Assembly (NCBI GenBank): GCA_026707735.1
Contig: JAPOWH010000008.1
Location: 21,342-85,341 of the forward strand
Source of the DNA: Gammaproteobacteria bacterium
GTDB lineage: Bacteria > Pseudomonadota > Gammaproteobacteria > Pseudomonadales > Azotimanducaceae
Direction: 5' to 3'
Length of the DNA: 64,000 nt
Below the pieces are notes generated by a model, which was not told the DNA's origin, made no database searches, and was given only the letters and a program-made list of their open reading frames with translations. Every line of letters starts with the position of its first letter. The first letter of the stretch is position 1. Of the stretch, positions 30,655-39,600 are shown in pieces. The translations under genes were made by a program, and so were the position numbers.

Positions 30655-30694
30655 AGGGGTATTGCACTGCAACCGAAATTGCTACAATACCCCT
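30655..30694 (-). terminator. Long hairpin, probable end of a small leftward transcript
   Basis: AGGGGTATTG (30655-30664) and CAATACCCCT (30685-30694) are a perfect 10-bp inverted repeat. The loop holds a nested stem (GCAA/TTGC around CCGAAA). On the minus strand the stem is followed by TTTAG, a short T-run, so this fits a weak intrinsic terminator for the unit starting near 30980. A second small stem, GCGTT/AACGC, lies at 30698-30712. Confidence 0.4.
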
Positions 30695-30725
30695 GAGGCG
30701 TTCGTCAAACGCAAGGCGTAACGCG

Positions 30726-30956
30726 TCAAAACGACGGAAATAGGAGCCTATCCATGTCGTGCGAGGAGACATCCATGTCTCGATAGGTGACTTCCTTGGC
30801 TCGTTGCACTCCTGTGTCTATTTCCGCCGGGCTAACTATTGACTGCGTAACATGCGACCCGCATGTGGAGGCAACTGCGTTGCACTCCGAAACACCATCC
30901 CGACCAGTGCTCCAGACTTCCTTGTCAAGCATTGGTCGTTTGGTTCTTCCTTCCAT
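30726..30956 (-). CDS. Small ORF of 76 codons inside a candidate small transcript
   Basis: The frame starts at an ATG (30954-30956) 29 bases downstream of a good promoter and ends before a hairpin. The product would be acidic, soluble and unlike anything I know (start MEGRTKRPMLDKEVWSTGRD, end DMDRLLFPSF). Its 3' third coincides with strong RNA dyads: GAGACAT/ATGTCTC at 30766-30781 enclosed by CCTATC/GATAGG at 30748-30787. The transcript may therefore be a structured small RNA instead of, or as well as, a message. The ribosome-binding site is weak (GGGG close to the ATG). Confidence 0.3.
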   Translation of the reverse strand: MEGRTKRPMLDKEVWSTGRDGVSECNAVASTCGSHVTQSIVSPAEIDTGVQRAKEVTYRDMDVSSHDMDRLLFPSF

Positions 30957-30984
30957 ACCCCAGTCAACGGTCCCCCAAAACTGA

Positions 30985-31039
30985 ATACTAAATCAAAAAT
31001 CGTTTTTGATCAAGTTTGTCCAGTTTGTGTACTGTACAC
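30985..31039 (-). promoter_or_regulatory. Sigma70-type promoter with two overlapping or adjacent dyads
   Basis: On the minus strand, TTGATC (31008-31013) and TAGTAT (30985-30990) are separated by 17 bases, a good -35/-10 pair. The spacer is filled by the dyad ATCAAAAA-TCG-TTTTTGAT (30992-31010). Just upstream of the -35 lies a perfect 13-base palindrome, GTGTACTGTACAC (31027-31039), containing the TGTAC core also seen upstream of the MerR-like gene. The layout fits a repressible promoter for the small unit at 30655-30956. Confidence 0.5.
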
Positions 31040-31048
31040 TATTTTCGC

Positions 31049-31921
31049 CTAACTTTCAACAAAAAGTTCATATTCTTTTGCAACGCGCTGTAAGGCCTCC
31101 TCCATTCTTGTGGTGGAAAGCCTGACCAAACCAGCGAGTTCGACCTCAAATGCACCATTGGTGTGACGCTGAATGTGATCGACCAGCGCGCGTTGCGAAA
31201 GCACTATGTCGACGAAATCCTTTGGTGCGAACGTACCACTTGAACGTGTACGACTCAAGTGATAAAGCTCCTCGTCCTTGTAGAGGTTGTGTCCGACACC
31301 GTGATCGACCTTGCTTATCACACTCTTGCTGAGCTCAGTCATTAGATCGGACCAACTGACGTTACCAAACTTAAAGACGCGCATGCCCCTTTCCTTTGCC
31401 TCGATCGTGTCGTCTTTGCTGGCAAGACGATAAACGACGACAAATGGCACTGACAGCACACTGACAATCTGCTCAATACGATCAGCGTCGAGACTAGGAA
31501 CTTCAAGAACTAACGCGTCGAATTCTGGCAAGTCGTCGAGCCGTGATTCCATTTCATCCAGCGAACAAAATCGTTGTGCAATTTCGCCAGGCTCTGAAAC
31601 GTCCGTATCTGCCATGTCTTGCACGCCTTGGCCAGCGATCACCAATCTAAGCTGCGGTGCATCGGGTGCAGTTCGACGTGTATTGAGCAATTCCTGCAAT
31701 TCTGGAGAAGCGAGTTCAACAAGGTGCCCAATCGAATGGCCTTGATCAAGTAGCTCTTTGATCAAAGAAAGCCGCTCGAGTTGATCCTTGTCGTAGTACC
31801 GAGTCCGATTGACTTTGTGCGCTGGTTCAACGCCGTGTCGGCGTTCCCATGCACGGAGCCGCTCAACAGACAATCCAGTCCTTTGAGCGACGGCACCAAT
31901 CTTATAAAGTTGCTTTTGCAC
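31049..31921 (-). CDS. MerR-like (LitR/CarH-type) transcriptional regulator
   Basis: A 290-residue DNA-binding regulator. Residues 1-75 form a MerR winged helix (LYKIGAVAQRTGLSVERLRAWERRHGVEP, then NRTRYYDKDQLERLSLIKEL). The W-E-R-R-H-G phrase is typical of the light/B12-linked LitR/CarH branch. The rest (LRLVIAGQ, DALVLEVPSLDADRIEQIV, VPFVVVYRLASKDD) looks like a receiver- or B12-binding-like fold, but I see no cobalamin DxHxxG motif, so it may not bind B12. The start is a GTG with AGGAAGG before it. TGTACA-type elements lie in its own upstream region and at 31027-31039, suggesting autoregulation and control of the neighbouring small unit. Confidence 0.78.
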   Translation of the reverse strand: MQKQLYKIGAVAQRTGLSVERLRAWERRHGVEPAHKVNRTRYYDKDQLERLSLIKELLDQGHSIGHLVELASPELQELLNTRRTAPDAPQLRLVIAGQGVQDMADTDVSEPGEIAQRFCSLDEMESRLDDLPEFDALVLEVPSLDADRIEQIVSVLSVPFVVVYRLASKDDTIEAKERGMRVFKFGNVSWSDLMTELSKSVISKVDHGVGHNLYKDEELYHLSRTRSSGTFAPKDFVDIVLSQRALVDHIQRHTNGAFEVELAGLVRLSTTRMEEALQRVAKEYELFVES

Positions 31922-32455
31922 GATACCTTCCTGGCTGCGTGTCCGTACAAACGGATACTCTTTTTACCTTCCTTGTACAGGTTTTGTATAGATTGTAGCA
32001 CTAGAAAAGGCAGATATCAAAATCAATTGTTAGCCGATGTTCGGACAGCTAATGGTTCCCTGACAGAATCCACGAAGGCGTCTTCGCCAATTGAACACAC
32101 AATGCAATCCAATGAGCCCGTCCATGATTCTTGTCCTTTAGCCAACGGATGACGTAGAGTTGTCGACAATATTGAAATCTTGTGAGAGCGACGTCAATGC
32201 GTTTTGCGCTCCCAGCTACAGCTCATCGCGCAAAAAGTACTGTGTCCTTCTCAACGTAGTGTGCCGAGAGATAGGCAAGAAGCGAATGACACTTGAAAGT
32301 GCAATCCAAATTGGTTTAACTTGAGAATCAGATTGAGACTTGTGTAAGACTGTTGAGAACTGTAGAGACTCAGTAGTAGTCCATTCTCCAGGAATGGAAG
32401 CGGCAGTTTCGTCAATGCATCTAGTAGTACCACAGCAAAACAAGGCCCAGCTTCA
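31922..32455. other. Divergent intergenic region with TGTACA-type sites
   Basis: 534 bases between the MerR-like gene and a rightward phosphotransferase. Near the MerR-like gene, plus-strand CTTGTACAGGTTTTGTATAG (31972-31991) is a pair of TTGTA-like repeats, and TTTGTACGGACACG-like sequence is present on the minus strand closer to the start; both resemble operators of this regulator class. The remainder shows no RNA gene and no reading frame that looks coding. Confidence 0.4.
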
Positions 32456-33457
32456 ATGCACACTCAAGACTTGCACCACCGGTTGATTCCCTTTTGCAGG
32501 CACCATCTCGAAGACGAGAACGCTGAGGTGCTTGATGTTGACACAATGCCGGGTCATGCAGGCTTTTCCTACGGATTCAGCGTCAAATCCCACGGCGAGA
32601 CGTCTCGTTGGTTCATACGATTGCCACCTCCAAACGTGAATTGGCGAGGAACTGCAGATGTGCTGAGACAAGTGGCTGTATTGAACGCGCTCGACGGAAC
32701 AGAGGTCCCTCATTGCACGATCCAGTGGTCTGGAGACGATCTCAAGTGGTTTGGATGTCCCTATTTTGTTGTTCCGCTCTTGGATGGGGACGTGCTTCGC
32801 GTGGGTCCAGGCGAATGGGGATCGAGACTTTCCGAGGACCAATGCCTCCAACTTGGTAGAGAGATCATGGAAGCTCTAGCAAACATACACAGGGTTGATC
32901 CTGCAAGAGCGTCGTACCTCGGTGCTCCAGTACCGTTTGACGAGGATGTTAAGAGGTGGGATCGGTTTTATGATCGTGCCGCAGATCCGCACTTGTTGGC
33001 TCTCGTGCCCGAATGCCGAGAAAAATTACTAAATACGCTCCCCAGCTCTGCTCCCATAGGAATTTTCCATGGAGACTTCCAAACATCCAATCTCTTTTGT
33101 AGCTTGGACGGTCATCTCAAAGCGGTCATCGATTGGGAATTGACGGGCGTAGGAGCTACGCTAAACGATGTTGGTTGGATATGTACGTTCAGCGACAGAG
33201 CGGCTTGGCATCAGGGATCAATTAGCAGGCCGATCTTCTTAGACCCGGAAACACTCTCAACGCTTTATGTAGACGCATATGGTGATCCACTGCCAGACAT
33301 CAGGTGGTATCGTGCACTGGCAGCGTACAAGTTCGCGATTATTACAGGGTTCAACCTAAGTCTGCATCGCCGCGGAAAGAGACCAGACCCAAGCTGGGAA
33401 CAGACCAAGCTGTCGATGAAGCCACTCATCGACAGAGCGCTTGAATTGCTCGGCTAG
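32456..33457 (+). CDS. APH-family phosphotransferase, ACAD-associated type
   Basis: A 333-residue protein-kinase-like phosphotransferase. Seen: the glycine-poor N-lobe (GFSYGFSVKSHG), the catalytic HGDFQTSNLF motif (H-G-D-x4-N), and the metal aspartate in LKAVIDWELTGVGATLNDVGW. This is the pattern of the ACAD10/11-like aminoglycoside-phosphotransferase family, thought to phosphorylate small hydroxyacyl or alcohol substrates rather than antibiotics. Its presence among acyl-CoA enzymes fits a role in 4-hydroxy-acid or alcohol breakdown; this is inference. It is convergent with the GNAT gene. Confidence 0.8.
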   Translation: MHTQDLHHRLIPFCRHHLEDENAEVLDVDTMPGHAGFSYGFSVKSHGETSRWFIRLPPPNVNWRGTADVLRQVAVLNALDGTEVPHCTIQWSGDDLKWFGCPYFVVPLLDGDVLRVGPGEWGSRLSEDQCLQLGREIMEALANIHRVDPARASYLGAPVPFDEDVKRWDRFYDRAADPHLLALVPECREKLLNTLPSSAPIGIFHGDFQTSNLFCSLDGHLKAVIDWELTGVGATLNDVGWICTFSDRAAWHQGSISRPIFLDPETLSTLYVDAYGDPLPDIRWYRALAAYKFAIITGFNLSLHRRGKRPDPSWEQTKLSMKPLIDRALELLG

Positions 33458-33495
33458 GGTATTCGAAGACTCCTCAAGACCTCCCATTAAAAGCG

Positions 33496-34002
33496 CTATA
33501 GCTCGAGCGATCTAGTCGTCGACAAGTTTTTGACCATATGCCATGCATTCTCTGAGAGTCCATTGGGACCGCGGTAATAGTCAGCAATTAGCTTCTTCTT
33601 GAGATAGCCTAGCGAGTGATAGAACGCCAATGCAGAACTATTGCCTTGACGGACCTCTAGATGTATGGATTGAATTCCAGCGTATCGTGCTGTCTTTTCC
33701 AACCACGCAAGGAGACGTCTCGCAATACCTCTCCGTCTATGCGTCGGTGCGGTAGCCAACAGTCGTAAGTGAGCGTCCTTGACACCATAGTTCATGACGC
33801 CAAATCCGGCAACATCCGACGTTTGGGACGGTTCTGCGCGCGCAACAAGGACAACTGTTTCTTTTTCGCGCATCAACGCCTTGAATCTGTCAGGACGATA
33901 GTTCCAACCGAATCCAGATTCAATCTCGTCGCGAGTCAGTAGAGAAAGAGCCAACGCATCCCGTTCATCGGCTAGTTCGACGACAATCGCTTGGTCACTC
34001 AT
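33496..34002 (-). CDS. GNAT-family N-acetyltransferase (RimI-like)
   Basis: A 168-residue acetyl-CoA-dependent acetyltransferase. The acetyl-CoA pyrophosphate loop is RRRGIARRLLAWLE (R/Q-x-x-G-x-A), followed by IHLEVRQGNSSALAFYHSLGY, the motif-B phrase typical of RimI-like enzymes. The substrate (a protein N-terminus or a small amine) cannot be told. Its ATG overlaps the stop of the upstream phosphotransferase (ATGA, 33999-34002), so the two are translationally coupled. Confidence 0.83.
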   Translation of the reverse strand: MSDQAIVVELADERDALALSLLTRDEIESGFGWNYRPDRFKALMREKETVVLVARAEPSQTSDVAGFGVMNYGVKDAHLRLLATAPTHRRRGIARRLLAWLEKTARYAGIQSIHLEVRQGNSSALAFYHSLGYLKKKLIADYYRGPNGLSENAWHMVKNLSTTRSLEL

Positions 34003-34898
34003 GGTTCGGCATACAACCTAGTTCCTGCTACTTCTTCTATTCTCTTGCGCAATCGAGTTCGAGTAGCAATGTTTGTTGTTCTATTCCTAGCATGTGCAAG
34101 TTTATATCGGCCGATGCAATAGATCAGTCCCCAAGAGCGAATAAGCGCCCATTCGCTAGAGTCCGGCATTGCGCCGTAGTGGCAGAGAGACTCCACCACA
34201 AACTCGTCTCCGCCCCAACCCCACAAACCTATGAAGTCGAAGAACCGATTCCCCAAACACGAGTTGGACCAATCAATGATGCCCCGCAAGTGCCGTGCTC
34301 CGTCTGTAATGATGTGTTCGACGCCCAAATCCCCGTGTATTACCACCACGTCTTTGCTTGCTTGGTTGGAGTCGTTTCGGTATTGGTTCAAGAATGCTTG
34401 AGCCTCCTCTATTTCCTCGCGGGAGAACTCATCTAGCCCAATCCAAAGATCATCATTCGACTGTTGCAACCAATAGTCCGTTCGTTCAGATTGGTTTGGC
34501 ACCGACTTCGTTCTGTGCCCGTGCAGCACGCCGAGCACGTCGGCAATTTCAATTGCAAGCGATGCAGCATCACAGGATTCAGGTTGCAGGCTCTCCAAGA
34601 TATCTCCACGAATGATCCGATAGCCAGCAACCGGAACAGGATAGCCCGAAGGATTGGTCTCCCAATACTTGAACCTAGGTGTGCGAACTGGAATCGTTAA
34701 CGCTTTCAGAAACTCTCGCTCATGCAGGAGCTTATCGGCATTGGCCCACGATTTGGGAAACCGAAAAACCCATTCGTCGTTGATCAAGTACGAGACAAAG
34801 TCATTACCCTCCCCCAAGAGAGAAGCTTTGACTACTTCAAGATCGGTGCTCTCTTGTACGATCCATTTGGCTTTGACTAACGTCAGGTCGAGATTCAC
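33999..34898 (-). CDS. APH/macrolide-kinase-like phosphotransferase
   Basis: A 299-residue kinase-fold enzyme starting at GTG. The ATP-binding N-lobe reads LLGEGNDFVSYLINDEWVF, with the lysine-like position in RFPKSW. The catalytic motif is VVIHGDLGVEHIIT (H-G-D-x4-H) and the metal motif is LRGIIDWSNSCLGNRFFDF. This resembles macrolide 2'-phosphotransferases and related kinases. Resistance is only a possibility: the H in place of the usual N after HGD and the lack of a mobile context point to another small-molecule substrate. It is coupled to the GNAT gene by a four-base overlap. Confidence 0.78.
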   Translation of the reverse strand: MNLDLTLVKAKWIVQESTDLEVVKASLLGEGNDFVSYLINDEWVFRFPKSWANADKLLHEREFLKALTIPVRTPRFKYWETNPSGYPVPVAGYRIIRGDILESLQPESCDAASLAIEIADVLGVLHGHRTKSVPNQSERTDYWLQQSNDDLWIGLDEFSREEIEEAQAFLNQYRNDSNQASKDVVVIHGDLGVEHIITDGARHLRGIIDWSNSCLGNRFFDFIGLWGWGGDEFVVESLCHYGAMPDSSEWALIRSWGLIYCIGRYKLAHARNRTTNIATRTRLRKRIEEVAGTRLYAEP

Positions 34899-34989
34899 GA
34901 ACTCACTCTCATAAGCTTGTATTTCGATACGGCGACAACTTCGTGCACAATCCTAAGGGCGACACCAAATCTGGAATATAGGGAGAATC

Positions 34990-35769
34990 GTGGAATTCAG
35001 CAAGATCGAATACGAGATTCGCAATGGAGTGGCCATAGTTCGTTTCAACGATCCCTCTGTAATGAACGCTATCGGCAATGAAATGCTTGGTGAACTTTCG
35101 CAAGTCGTTGCCTCGATAGCACGGTCCGACAGTGGTGCACGATGCTTGCTACTCACTGGTGTTGGTCGAGGATTCTGTTCCGGTGCGAATCTCGCCGATA
35201 CAAGTACTACCAAGAAAGTTGATGGCAGTCTGCGGGGCGGTTACCACCCAGTGCTGCTCGCATTGAGGGACATGAACATGCCGATTGTGACAGCAGTCAA
35301 CGGTGCAGCAGCGGGTGTTGGCATGAGTTTCGCCATGATGGGCGACATCGTGTGTGCCTCGAGAGACGCGTTTTTTCTTCAAGCCTTTGCGAAAATTGGT
35401 CTGGTTCCCGATGGAGGCGCAACTTTCCTACTTCCTCGCTTGATTGGCTGGGGTCGCGCTGTCGAGCTTTCGATGCTTGCTGAACGCCTGCCTGCAACCA
35501 AGGGTTTTGAATGGGGTTTGGTTAATCGGCTATACGACGACACTGACGAATTGATGACTGGGGCAATGGAGCTCGCTACGAGACTGGCAAAGGGACCCGC
35601 GTCCCTTGCCATGATCCGCCGACTCTACTGGGCTACATGGCACAGTGCCTACGAACAACAACTCGACATGGAAGCTCGCTTACAATCCGAAGCAGGCAAG
35701 ACTCAAGACAACGCCGAGGGAGTGAGAGCTTTCTTGCAGAAGCGAGAACCCGATTTCAAAGGACATTGA
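34990..35769 (+). CDS. Enoyl-CoA hydratase/isomerase family protein
   Basis: Crotonase-fold enzyme of 259 residues. Motifs: FNDPSVMNAIGNEMLGEL, the first oxyanion segment GRGFCSGANLADTS, the second GAAAGVGMSFAMMGDIVCAS, and IGLVPDGGATFLLPRLIGW, where the usual second glutamate position is D. It starts at GTG with GGGAGA before it. Its TGA shares one base with the ATG of the downstream short-chain dehydrogenase (35769), indicating one transcript and coupled translation for two steps of acyl-CoA or hydroxyacyl metabolism. Confidence 0.87.
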   Translation: MEFSKIEYEIRNGVAIVRFNDPSVMNAIGNEMLGELSQVVASIARSDSGARCLLLTGVGRGFCSGANLADTSTTKKVDGSLRGGYHPVLLALRDMNMPIVTAVNGAAAGVGMSFAMMGDIVCASRDAFFLQAFAKIGLVPDGGATFLLPRLIGWGRAVELSMLAERLPATKGFEWGLVNRLYDDTDELMTGAMELATRLAKGPASLAMIRRLYWATWHSAYEQQLDMEARLQSEAGKTQDNAEGVRAFLQKREPDFKGH

Positions 35770-36548
35770 TGACATCGCTCGAAGGCAGAATTGCGCTTGT
35801 TACGGGTGGAGGACGCGGCATTGGGCGAGCCATCTCGCTGGCCCTTGGTTCGGCTGGGGCCGATGTAGCAATCAGCTACAGACGCGACCAGTCGGCGGCA
35901 TCGGACGCCGTAGCCGAAATTGCCCAGGAAGGCCGGCGATCTAAAGCGTATTGCGCACAGCTGCAAGTCGAAGAAGACTGCGATTCATTGGTGCAGCAGG
36001 TTCTAGGCGATTTCGGAATTCCAACTATTCTCATCAATAACGCCGGGATTGCGAGTCGCGGATTGTCAGTCGCCGAGACTAACTCCGCGGAGGTCGCGGA
36101 GGTCATGGCCATTCACGCTTTTGCCGCACATACTCTGTGCCGACTTCTCATTCCACACATGCGTACAGCGGAGCGGGCTGACATCGTGATGATCTCAAGC
36201 GCCACAACGTCCGATCCCATCGCCAACGGCGCACCGTACAACATGGCGAAAGCAGCATTGGAGATGTTGGCGTATACAGTGTCTCGCGAAGAGCGCGAAC
36301 AGGGCATTCGCGCAAATGTCGTAGCGCCCGGTCTGGTGGATACCGAAATGGGACGACGGCTAATGCGAGCTCGCGCAGGAGTATTGAACATTAGCGAACT
36401 TGACAGCGTCTCACCGTTTGCGCATGTCTGCAAACCAAGTGAAGTGGCAAAGCTCGTGGCGTTCCTTGTGTCGTCTGAAAACTCCTATATGACCGGAGCC
36501 CGCATTCCGTTCAATGCTGGTGGCACGGTCGACTATGAGTGGTACTAA
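35769..36548 (+). CDS. Short-chain dehydrogenase/reductase
   Basis: An NAD(P)-dependent SDR of 259 residues. The Rossmann motif ALVTGGGRGIGRAISLALG (T-G-x3-G-I-G), the NNAG strand (ILINNAGIASRG), the catalytic serine in IVMISSATTSD and the Y-x3-K pair in APYNMAKAALEML are all present. The C-terminus ends with FNAGGTVDY, typical of the FabG/hydroxyacyl-CoA group. SYRRDQ after strand two suggests NADPH. The start at 35769 overlaps the hydratase stop by one base; an upstream in-frame codon (35637) lies inside the hydratase gene and is rejected. Confidence 0.88.
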   Translation: MTSLEGRIALVTGGGRGIGRAISLALGSAGADVAISYRRDQSAASDAVAEIAQEGRRSKAYCAQLQVEEDCDSLVQQVLGDFGIPTILINNAGIASRGLSVAETNSAEVAEVMAIHAFAAHTLCRLLIPHMRTAERADIVMISSATTSDPIANGAPYNMAKAALEMLAYTVSREEREQGIRANVVAPGLVDTEMGRRLMRARAGVLNISELDSVSPFAHVCKPSEVAKLVAFLVSSENSYMTGARIPFNAGGTVDYEWY

Positions 36549-36613
36549 ATCAACTCGTGCACATTGCCTTCCGAAGCCAACTAGCCAGATCTATTCGAAA
36601 CTAACGCTCAGTT

Positions 36614-39600
36614 GTGACCTCCGCGCAACTTCAGAACACTCATAGCTTCCATCCTTTAATTGAGGAGTGGTTTCACAACAAGTATGGAGAGCCCACTGCC
36701 GTACAAAGTCAGAGCTGGCCCCGCATCGCAAACGGCGAAAACCTGGTGGTTTCTGCACCGACCGGAAGTGGAAAGACTCTTACCGCATTCCTCGCGCTAA
36801 TCGATCAATTCGCCCGAAACGACTTGGAATCAGGTGCGATTAGAGTGGTGTACGTGTCGCCACTCAAAGCACTCAACAACGACATACAACGCAATCTGCT
36901 AGAGCCCCTAGGCGAACTCCGAGCCACATTTGCTCGTTCTGGATACCCGTTCCCATCTATTCAAGTACAAACACGCAGCGGAGATACGCCACAATCCGTA
37001 CGACAACGAATGCTCCGACAGCCACCGGAGATTCTCGTAACAACGCCCGAGAGCTTGATGTTCATGCTCACGGCTCGTCGCAGCCAAGATCTGTTTGATC
37101 ATGTCGAGACCGTGATTTTGGACGAGATTCACGCACTGGTCGAAAACAGGCGCGGCGCGATGCTTATGGCATGCCTTGAACGAATCGTCGACATGTCAGG
37201 AGAATTTCAGCGCATAGCGCTTTCGGCTACCGTGCGACCCATGTCAACAATCGTCAAATATGTCGCAGGCTACGATCACCACGGCCAACCAAGAATTGTT
37301 GACTCGATTGACGTCCGAGGAGCCAAGAGACTAGAGCTTTCGGTGCATTTGCCCAAGAAGGCCATAGAAGCATACGAGCAAGGCCAGCCGATCTGGGAGC
37401 ACTTGATCAGCGAATTCAATACGGCAATCCAAACAAACCGCTCGACGTTGGTCTTTGTTGGCTCCCGACGCATGGCCGAAAAGATCACTCACGACGTAAA
37501 TCGCGAAGCCGAGTCGGTACTTGCCTATTCTCACCATGGCTCCCTCTCACGTGAAATCCGAGAGGAGGTCGAATCACGACTGAAACGTGGCGAACTCAAA
37601 GCCATCGTGGCAACAAGCTCACTGGAAATGGGAATCGACATCGGCTATCTCGATGAAGTGTTGCTGGTCCAGTCTCCGCCTAGCGTGTCGTCCACTCTAC
37701 AGAGAATCGGCCGATCAGGTCATAAAGTCGGCGATGTCTCACGCGCAAAGCTCTACCCAACGCACGCGAGAGACTTGGTTGATGCCGCGGCTCTTATGCA
37801 AGCAGTAGAAACCCGAGACATAGAGCCAATGAGTCCATTGGTTTGCCCATTGGACCTCTTGGCTCAGCTGATCGTCTCGCATTGCGTTGCTAGTGGCACT
37901 CGGAAGGACGCGATCTTCGCCACTCTCACACGTAGCTTCCCGTTCGCTGAACTTAGCCGAAAGCATTTTGATCTCGTCGTGGGAATGCTGACCGGCAGGT
38001 ACGAAGATGCCCGCATCAGAAGCTTGCAGCCACGCATTTCTCATGACCGCGCTAGTGGCAAACTCACTGTCCGCAAGGGCGCATCGCTTGCTCTGTATTC
38101 CTCTGGTGGCACCATTCCAGATCGTGGTTACTATCGTCTGCGTCATGTGGACTCCGGCGCGTTGATTGGAGAGCTTGACGAGGAGTACGTCTGGGAGGCA
38201 AAGATCGGACAGCATCTGACCTTTGGTTCACAGCAATGGGAGATAGCGTCAATAACACACAATGACGTAAATGTGAGATCGAAAGGCTCGTCATCTGCGC
38301 CAATCCCGTTCTATCGATCCGAATTTACCAATAGAGAATTCCATTTCGCGCGTCTAGTCGGGAATTTTCTTGAAACCGCCGAACATTTCCTTAACCAAGA
38401 CAAAAAGGAATCGCTCCTCAATCTCCTAACTGAACGCGGATTTGAAACTACAGCCGCTTCAAACCTGATAGAGCTACTTGAACGACAAAAGCAAAGCACA
38501 GGCGTTCTACCACATACAAACAATCTGATTGTCGAGTGGTTGACCTCTGGACCAGGCGGTTACGTTTCAGGAGCTAGCGACGATCAAGCTGTCCTCCATA
38601 CGAGTTGGGGAGGAAAAGTAAACCGTCCTATTGCGCTTGCAATGGAGTCAGCGTGGAGAGAGACGTTTGCTAGCGAACCCGACATCACCTGCGACAACTA
38701 CTGCATCGCAATCCAACTCAAGCAGGGGGCATCCATCGAATCCATTTTGGGATTTCTCGAACCAACAAGATTCAAGCAGCGATTGTCCGAGTCGCTGGAG
38801 AAGTCCGGATTCTTTGGTGCAAGATTTCGCGAATGCGCTGGTCGAGCATTGTTGCTAAACAAGAACAGGTTTGATCAGCGCGTGCCGCTATGGATGACTC
38901 GAATGCAGTCCAAAAAACTGCTTGCGGCCGCGCAGACCTACAAGGATTTCCCCATACTTATCGAAGCACTCCGTACCTGCTACAGAGATGAGTTCGACCT
39001 TGATGCTGCAATGCAGGTGCTTCACAAAATCCAGCAAGGCTCCATTGATATTCAGGTTGTCAGAAACAAGCTTCCCAGTCCCTTTGCAACCGACATCACG
39101 TTCGATCAGATTGGAAGGTACATGTATGCCGACGATGAGCCAGAAAAGAAGAGGCATTCGGCCGTAGCCGGTGATTTGATTGAGGGTGCGATCCGAAATC
39201 CCGAACTTCGACCATTGCTCGACGAAAACGTCGTAAACGACTTCGAGCTAAAAATTCAGAGACGGTTCCCATCTTACGAGCCGATCGAGCCGCTTGAAGT
39301 TGAAGAGTGGGTGAAGACTCGGGTGTGGATTCCCATAGACCAGTGGTTCGCTGACACAGAAATTCCCGCGAATGTTGAGCGAATAGAGATTCGAGATTGG
39401 ACCGGTTTAGTCCATGTGGAAAACCGAGAACTAATTCAAAACAATCCCCTGCAAGCTGTTGCCAACGCACTACAGTTCTACGGTCCGCACTCCCGCAATG
39501 AACTCAATGGGTTCATCCCAATAGACGATGATGACCTCGGCCCAATCCTTGGGGAGTTGATTGATAGCGAGACCTTGACAGACGATGTTCGCGTCGCAGA

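Noticed and set aside
31781..32152. A rightward frame of 123 codons over the MerR-like gene start
   Set aside because: It overlaps the antisense of a well-supported regulator and its promoter and shows no motif.
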